A stretch of DNA of 64,000 nt from Shouchella sp047238345 (lineage in GTDB: Bacteria > Bacillota > Bacilli > Bacillales > Bacillaceae_D), in contig NZ_JBDFMQ010000001.1 in assembly GCF_047238345.1 (NCBI RefSeq), forward strand, positions 682,001 through 746,000. The letters are read 5' to 3'. Shown piece after piece: positions 60,135 to 64,000 of the stretch. The notes below the pieces were generated by a model. It had not been told where the DNA came from, searched no databases, and worked only from the letters and a program-made list of their open reading frames with translations. The translations under genes and the position numbers were made by a program. Positions within the stretch are counted from its first letter, which is position 1. Each line of letters opens with the position of its first letter.

Positions 60135-60179
60135 AGAGAATCTTCATGAGTGAGAAAGTGTCATTCATAAAGATTCTCT
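60135..60179 (+). promoter_or_regulatory. intra-operon hairpin
   Basis: AGAGAATCTT / AAGATTCTCT 10-bp stem with further inner pairing, no T run; probably separates expression of the transporter genes and yesL-lacI. Confidence 0.5.
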
Positions 60180-60249
60180 GTAAATGAGATAGAAACGTAT
60201 ACATGTAGAATGAACATAGGGAAAACATCTGTTTAATTGAGGTGGAAAT

Positions 60250-60864
60250 GTGTCGAATATCTTTATGAAACTAGCAGAACTTATCTATAAATTCGTCGTG
60301 CTTAATTTGCTATGGGGCGTATTCGTTGTGCTTGGGCTAGGTGTCTTTGGCGTGATGCCTGCAACGGTAGCGTTGTTTCGCATTATAAGAGAATGGAACA
60401 ATGGTAGAGAAGAGATTCCGTTAGTTCGTAGTTTTTGGGTTTATTATAAAGAGTCGTTTGTGAAAGCAAACCTATATGGTGCAATGTTTTTTGTGATGTT
60501 TTATATTATATATGTGAACGTACGGTTTGTTTCTTTCTTTTATGATGAGTCCATCCACTTCTTTCTATATATCATCATGTTTGCTGTTGGCTCGATTATC
60601 ATCATGACGTTTCTAAACTTATTTTCTGTGATGGCACATTTTGATCATAAGATGTTTCAGTATTTGAAGTTAGCATTTGGGATGGTTTTTGCACACCCCT
60701 TTAAATCATTTATGCAGTTATTTTGGGTCGCTGCATATGTATTAGTAGCGATTTACTATCCAAAAGCCTTTCTTTTTATTGGTGTAAGCGTGTTTGCTTA
60801 CGTCATTATGAGTATAAATTACGCGACTTTTAATCAATATAAAAAAGAGATTCCTGCCCCGTAA
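60250..60864 (+). CDS. YesL-like DUF624 membrane protein
   Basis: 204 residues, five to six helices, DUF624: N-terminal LAELIYKFVVLNLLWGVFVVLGLGVFGVMPATVALFRIIREW and the later SFWVYYKESFVKANLYGAMF. YesL-type proteins accompany CUT1 sugar transporters in Bacillus but their role is unproved. GTG 60250 follows GAGGTGGAAAT; the ATG overlapping it is in a closed frame. Confidence 0.85.
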   Translation: MSNIFMKLAELIYKFVVLNLLWGVFVVLGLGVFGVMPATVALFRIIREWNNGREEIPLVRSFWVYYKESFVKANLYGAMFFVMFYIIYVNVRFVSFFYDESIHFFLYIIMFAVGSIIIMTFLNLFSVMAHFDHKMFQYLKLAFGMVFAHPFKSFMQLFWVAAYVLVAIYYPKAFLFIGVSVFAYVIMSINYATFNQYKKEIPAP

Positions 60865-60884
60865 AAAGGTGGAGAGGAGCAGAG

Positions 60885-61889
60885 ATGATTACGATTTACG
60901 ACATAGCAAAAAAAACCGGTTTTTCAATCAGTACGGTATCAAAAGTGTTAAATAAACGCGCAGACGTAAGCGAAAAAACAAAGAAAATTATTAATGCAGC
61001 TGTTGAAGAATTAGGGTATTTTCCAAGTTCTAGTGCCAGGTCGTTATCAACAAAAAAATCTTGGACAATTGGAGTTGTTTTTGTTGAAGATGCAGGAAAT
61101 GGCCTCGAGCATCCTTTTTTTAACGCAGTTATTGAAAATTTTAAAAAGGTTGTTGAAATTGAAGGCTATGATCTCTTATTTGCTTCAAGAAAAATCGGCA
61201 AAGAGAAACGCTCTTATTTAGATCATTTTATGTACCGAGGAGTAGATGGTGTTGCCGTTGTTTGTTCTAGCGATACACCAGAAATTCAAAAGCTAATTGA
61301 ATCTGACATCCCGTCCGTCGTGATTGATTTAGATACGCGTGGCGTTAGTGTTGTTTATAGCGATAACTGTTTTGGAAGTGAACTTGCTGTGAATCACCTC
61401 GTTTCCCTTGGTCATCGTCACATTGCTCATATTTCTGGACATCAGAGGCTTTATGTTGGGGTGGAACGATTAGAAGGCTATAAGCAAACGATGGCAAAAC
61501 ATAACTTATCTATTAATGATGCATACATTGTAGACGGTGGCTATTTCACATATGAAGGTGGAAAGCGTGCGATGAATCAATTGCTAGAGCTGAAAAGTAT
61601 TCCATCAGCTGTATATGTAGCTGGTGATTTAATGGCGGTAGGCGCCATTTCAGCCATTCATGAAGCGGGATTACGTGTGCCAGAAGATGTATCCATCATT
61701 GGATTTGATGACATTCAGATCGCTCAATATTTAAACCCTGCTTTAACAACGGTTCGTCAAGATACTGCGTTAATTGGCAAGACCGCAGCAAACTTAATGA
61801 TGGATCAAATGGCGAATAAGAAAAAGCAACACATGGCAGTGAAAATTCCAGTCTCACTTATTGTAAGAGATTCCTGTAAAAGCGTGTAA
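60885..61889 (+). CDS. LacI-family transcriptional regulator
   Basis: 334 residues: LacI HTH with hinge (ITIYDIAKKTGFSISTVSKVLNKRADVSEKTKKIINAAVEELGYFPSSSARSLSTKKS) and a periplasmic-binding-like core (GVDGVAVVCSSD, LAVNHLVSLGHRHIAHISG, GDLMAVGAISAIHEAGLRVPEDVSIIGFDDIQIAQYLNPALTTVRQD). Likely repressor of the ABC operon through the AAAGCGCTTT boxes at 56796-56836. GGAGAGGAG precedes ATG. Confidence 0.92.
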   Translation: MITIYDIAKKTGFSISTVSKVLNKRADVSEKTKKIINAAVEELGYFPSSSARSLSTKKSWTIGVVFVEDAGNGLEHPFFNAVIENFKKVVEIEGYDLLFASRKIGKEKRSYLDHFMYRGVDGVAVVCSSDTPEIQKLIESDIPSVVIDLDTRGVSVVYSDNCFGSELAVNHLVSLGHRHIAHISGHQRLYVGVERLEGYKQTMAKHNLSINDAYIVDGGYFTYEGGKRAMNQLLELKSIPSAVYVAGDLMAVGAISAIHEAGLRVPEDVSIIGFDDIQIAQYLNPALTTVRQDTALIGKTAANLMMDQMANKKKQHMAVKIPVSLIVRDSCKSV

Positions 61890-61917
61890 TCACGGATTAA
61901 CAGGAATCTCTTTTTTT
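61866..61917. terminator. terminator after lacI
   Basis: AGAGATTCCTGT / ACAGGAATCTCT 12-bp stem; the left arm is in the lacI coding end. The T run overlaps the stop of the convergent 36-residue gene. Confidence 0.85.
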
Positions 61918-62026
61918 AATGATTTGGTGTATAGCGAACCCATTCGTATTGCGCGCTTGTTTCCTCACCTGTGTATCGGCCTGCCCACTCGTCAATGCCG
62001 TAGATGCTCATTAAGGTTGTTTTCAA
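61916..62026 (-). CDS. 36-residue small protein
   Basis: On the minus strand TTG 62026 follows AGAGG by nine bases; a start at ATG 62035 (39 residues) would have no RBS gap. The peptide carries a hydrophobic-free, aromatic-rich core, YGIDEWAGRYTGEE followed by SAQYEWVRYTP, which looks conserved rather than random. I do not recognise the family. It stands alone between the lacI gene and the DJ-1-like gene. Confidence 0.5.
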   Translation of the reverse strand: MKTTLMSIYGIDEWAGRYTGEETSAQYEWVRYTPNH

Positions 62027-62106
62027 TATACTCATCCTCTCAAAAAGGTTTAATCATCCTTGATCAGTGTACGAAAACGAAAAGGGACTTATGTGTAAAT
62101 CTGACA

Positions 62107-62140
62107 ATAAAAAATCCCTACAACAAATCCGTTGTAGGGA
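62107..62140 (-). terminator. terminator after the DJ-1/PfpI gene
   Basis: TCCCTACAAC / GTTGTAGGGA 10-bp stem, T run following on the minus strand. Confidence 0.85.
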
Positions 62141-62152
62141 ACATCACATCGT

Positions 62153-62665
62153 TTACAATTTATCGAGTAAATTAAGTGCTTCTTTATTGAAAGCCGGTAA
62201 GTCGTCGGGAACACGGCTCGTTACTAAGTTACGTGATACAACCACTTCTCTGTCGACCACGCTTGCGCCAGCGTTCTCTAAATCTTTACGAACAGAGACG
62301 AAGCTCGTCATTTCGTGCCCTTTTAGTAAGTCTGTATCAACAAGAAACTGTGGCCCGTGACAGATCGCAAACACTGGTTTTTCTTCTTTCATGAAATGAG
62401 CGGCGAATTCAGCGTTTTTGGCGTCAATTCGTAATAAATCTGGAGAAAAGCCTCCTGGAACGAGCAACGCATCAAAGTCTTCTGGCTTTACATCTTTTAC
62501 ATGTTTATCTGTTTTAAACGTTTCGCCGTTTTTCCCCGTAATCTTATTATCGTCGTTGGAGTTTAATAATGTCACGGTATGCCCAGCTTCCTCATAAGCA
62601 CGAGCAGGATCTGTTAATTCAATTTCTTCTACCATGTCTGTAACAAGTACTGCTATTTTTGCCAT
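62153..62665 (-). CDS. DJ-1/PfpI family protein (YraA/YfkM-like)
   Basis: 170 residues. The nucleophile is the Cys in FAICHGPQFLVD, with the family marks VTDMVEEIELTDPARAYEEAGHTVTLLNS, LLVPGGFSPDLLR and VVSRNLVTSRVPDDLPAF. Members act as glyoxalases/deglycases or stress proteins (B. subtilis YfkM, YraA). CAAGGAGTG precedes ATG. Confidence 0.9.
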   Translation of the reverse strand: MAKIAVLVTDMVEEIELTDPARAYEEAGHTVTLLNSNDDNKITGKNGETFKTDKHVKDVKPEDFDALLVPGGFSPDLLRIDAKNAEFAAHFMKEEKPVFAICHGPQFLVDTDLLKGHEMTSFVSVRKDLENAGASVVDREVVVSRNLVTSRVPDDLPAFNKEALNLLDKL

Positions 62666-62720
62666 CTTGTATCACTCCTTGTACTCATTGTTTACCCGAT
62701 TGATTTTGAGAGAAACATCT

Positions 62721-64000
62721 TTATTTAGGGTCCTTATCTTCAACTTTCATTTTTCCTGTGTGGAAGACACCTAGGCACCAGAAGGCAATCATCAAGACAG
62801 TAGCGACAATAAGAACAGGCACGGGACCAAACTGAATAATAAACGGTATCGATGCTGCTGTGACGAGCCCTCCACCTACGAGGGGTTCAAATAAGATTTG
62901 TTTATACCCGAATGCATCCAATGCAGGTGATTTGTTTTCAGGATCAACAATGCGCATGAGCATAATGCCGGTTGCCGCAACACCCATCCCTTGACCAAAA
63001 TCCCCAATTCCTCGTTCAAACCAGTAGTTGGGGATCATTTTTGGTCCTAACCATAAGAAGAAAACAATGTTACTAATAATACCAGCTGCAGCTAACAGAA
63101 TAAACGGCACGATGTTGTCGCCAATGACAGTTAATGATAGAGAGGCAATGGCGCTAATAATTAGGATATCTAAAGCCAATCCTTGAATGCGAGAAATGGT
63201 TTTTCGGTCTACTAATTTCCGCTTATCAAACTTTGCTAAGAATAACTGAAGGATAATCCCCCCAATCATAGCCATTGGGAATAGTGGGACATATTCAAAT
63301 AAATAGATGTCATATGCTTGCCCATATGTGACGTCTTCTAACCAGACGAATCCTTCAAGGAGGAGGTAGCCTATAAAGATCGCAATGGCAATAAAGCCAA
63401 CATGTAAAGCTAATGGTTCAATTGAAACCGGCGACGTTGTTTGAATGCCTGATGCTTCTCGTTTTTGCTCAGCTACGACACCGCTTTTTTGATCGACGGA
63501 AATGTCATTAGGGTGTTGTAACGTTCTTGATTTTCCTTTACGAGCAGCCCAGTTTACTAAGATCATTCCAATTACTACACCGGAAAGCATACCAACTGTA
63601 GCTAACCCAATCGCTAAGTCGTATCCCTCTTCAAAGCCAATGTCTTCAAATGTACCTGATAAACCAGCTGCTGTACCGTGACCACCGACAAAGCTAATTT
63701 CAATCAATGCCCCTGCGGCAGGGCTAAGACCAAACAACGGTGTAATAATGGTAATAGCTAATAAAATACCGATGACATAGTGTGCCCACGACATCGTGTA
63801 GCCTAACGCTACTTGCGGTCCACCTGTTTGCCAAATTTCCTTCGGTTTCGGTAATACAAAACCGATAAACAAGGAAGCGAATACAACGTTAATTAATAAA
63901 CCTGGAAGTTCTCCCCAAATCTCAACGATGTTATTGGTAAAAAGACCGCCGTCTCCGAGGAAGTCACCGCCAAAGCGGCCAATGACCTCAGGTCCAAGAA
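62721..64000 (-). CDS. gltS: sodium/glutamate symporter GltS-like, 5' end outside window
   Basis: The frame is open to the window edge, giving 425 visible residues; the TTG at 63872 is internal. Visible: LGPEVIGRFGG...VEIWGELPGLLINVVFASLFIGF, the re-entrant loop GALIEISFVGGHGTAAGLSGTF, and the second repeat MIPNYWFERGIGDFGQGMGVAATGIMLMRIVDPENKSPALDAFGYKQ with the FEPLVGGG end. GltS carries glutamate with Na+, fitting an organism that uses sodium motive force. Longer than E. coli GltS, because of an extended loop and C-terminus. Confidence 0.85.
   Translation of the reverse strand, partial: LGPEVIGRFGGDFLGDGGLFTNNIVEIWGELPGLLINVVFASLFIGFVLPKPKEIWQTGGPQVALGYTMSWAHYVIGILLAITIITPLFGLSPAAGALIEISFVGGHGTAAGLSGTFEDIGFEEGYDLAIGLATVGMLSGVVIGMILVNWAARKGKSRTLQHPNDISVDQKSGVVAEQKREASGIQTTSPVSIEPLALHVGFIAIAIFIGYLLLEGFVWLEDVTYGQAYDIYLFEYVPLFPMAMIGGIILQLFLAKFDKRKLVDRKTISRIQGLALDILIISAIASLSLTVIGDNIVPFILLAAAGIISNIVFFLWLGPKMIPNYWFERGIGDFGQGMGVAATGIMLMRIVDPENKSPALDAFGYKQILFEPLVGGGLVTAASIPFIIQFGPVPVLIVATVLMIAFWCLGVFHTGKMKVEDKDPK

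Noticed and set aside
1..64000. CRISPR arrays, tRNA or rRNA genes, insertion sequences, prophage
   Set aside because: No regular direct-repeat array, cloverleaf, rRNA segment, transposase or phage structural gene was seen on either strand.

Overview
The window is chromosomal DNA of a Bacillaceae (Firmicutes) bacterium of moderate to low G+C, most like an alkaliphilic or halotolerant Bacillus relative (Shouchella/Alkalihalobacillus group; inference). Supporting signs are strong AAGGAGG-type ribosome binding sites with many TTG and GTG starts, addB-addA recombination genes, a T-box leader on an aminoacyl-tRNA synthetase gene, fosB (a bacillithiol enzyme), a WalR box before a LysM/3D wall protein, cre-like CcpA sites, a YpzI-like peptide, and acidic exported proteins. 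No rRNA, tRNA, CRISPR, insertion sequence or prophage was seen.

Layout. 1-8.7 kb: 3' end of an aadK-like gene, MFS carrier, RidA protein, methyltransferase, a 29-residue membrane peptide, a methionyl-tRNA synthetase under a Met T-box, a WYL regulator with a DinB protein, a stop-interrupted NTF2-like gene and fosB. 8.7-20.3 kb: Rrf2 regulator with a thioredoxin-reductase-like enzyme sharing one operator sequence, azlCD with a divergent XRE/cupin regulator around a 100-bp repeat element, a tightly overlapping LOG/hydrolase/metalloprotease-like operon, aldehyde dehydrogenase, an AimR-like receptor with no phage around it, FMN reductase, thioredoxin, a YdjM-like protein, and the FetAB-type exporter. 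20.3-28.3 kb: NfrA-type reductase, a DUF899 remnant, hydrolase lipoprotein, membrane proteins, APH-family kinase, an MFS pump with an attenuator-like leader, and a CNNM/CorC protein. 28.5-35.6 kb: addB and addA. 35.8-49.3 kb: DUF418 protein, TetR, CynX-type MFS, an ECF41-like sigma factor, a Nudix pseudogene whose Nudix box is inverted, a Nudix/kinase pair, MarR with GNAT and DHA2 MFS, small proteins, the LysM/3D protein, DUF554, and TetR coupled to a 50-residue membrane peptide. 49.4-51.5 kb: SDR dehydrogenase and bdbDC. 51.5-61.9 kb: two carbohydrate loci, one for pentitol (ribulokinase, TarJ-like dehydrogenase, RbtT-like carrier, DeoR regulator) and one sugar ABC importer with YesL-like and LacI proteins. 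61.9-64 kb: a 36-residue peptide, a DJ-1/PfpI protein and the 3' part of gltS.

How genes work together. Most units are small regulator-target modules whose operators can be seen as palindromes between divergent genes (MarR at 42.75 kb, TetR at 49.37 kb, repeated boxes at 53.25-53.33 kb and 56.7-56.84 kb). The pentitol genes plausibly form a route of uptake, oxidation of a pentitol or pentitol phosphate to a ketopentose form, and ribulose phosphorylation. Several loci show decay: an in-frame stop (7.3 kb), an internal deletion (21.4 kb), an inversion (40.5 kb), and possible frameshifts (8.2 and 45.95 kb). All calls were made by reading the sequence; no database search was run.
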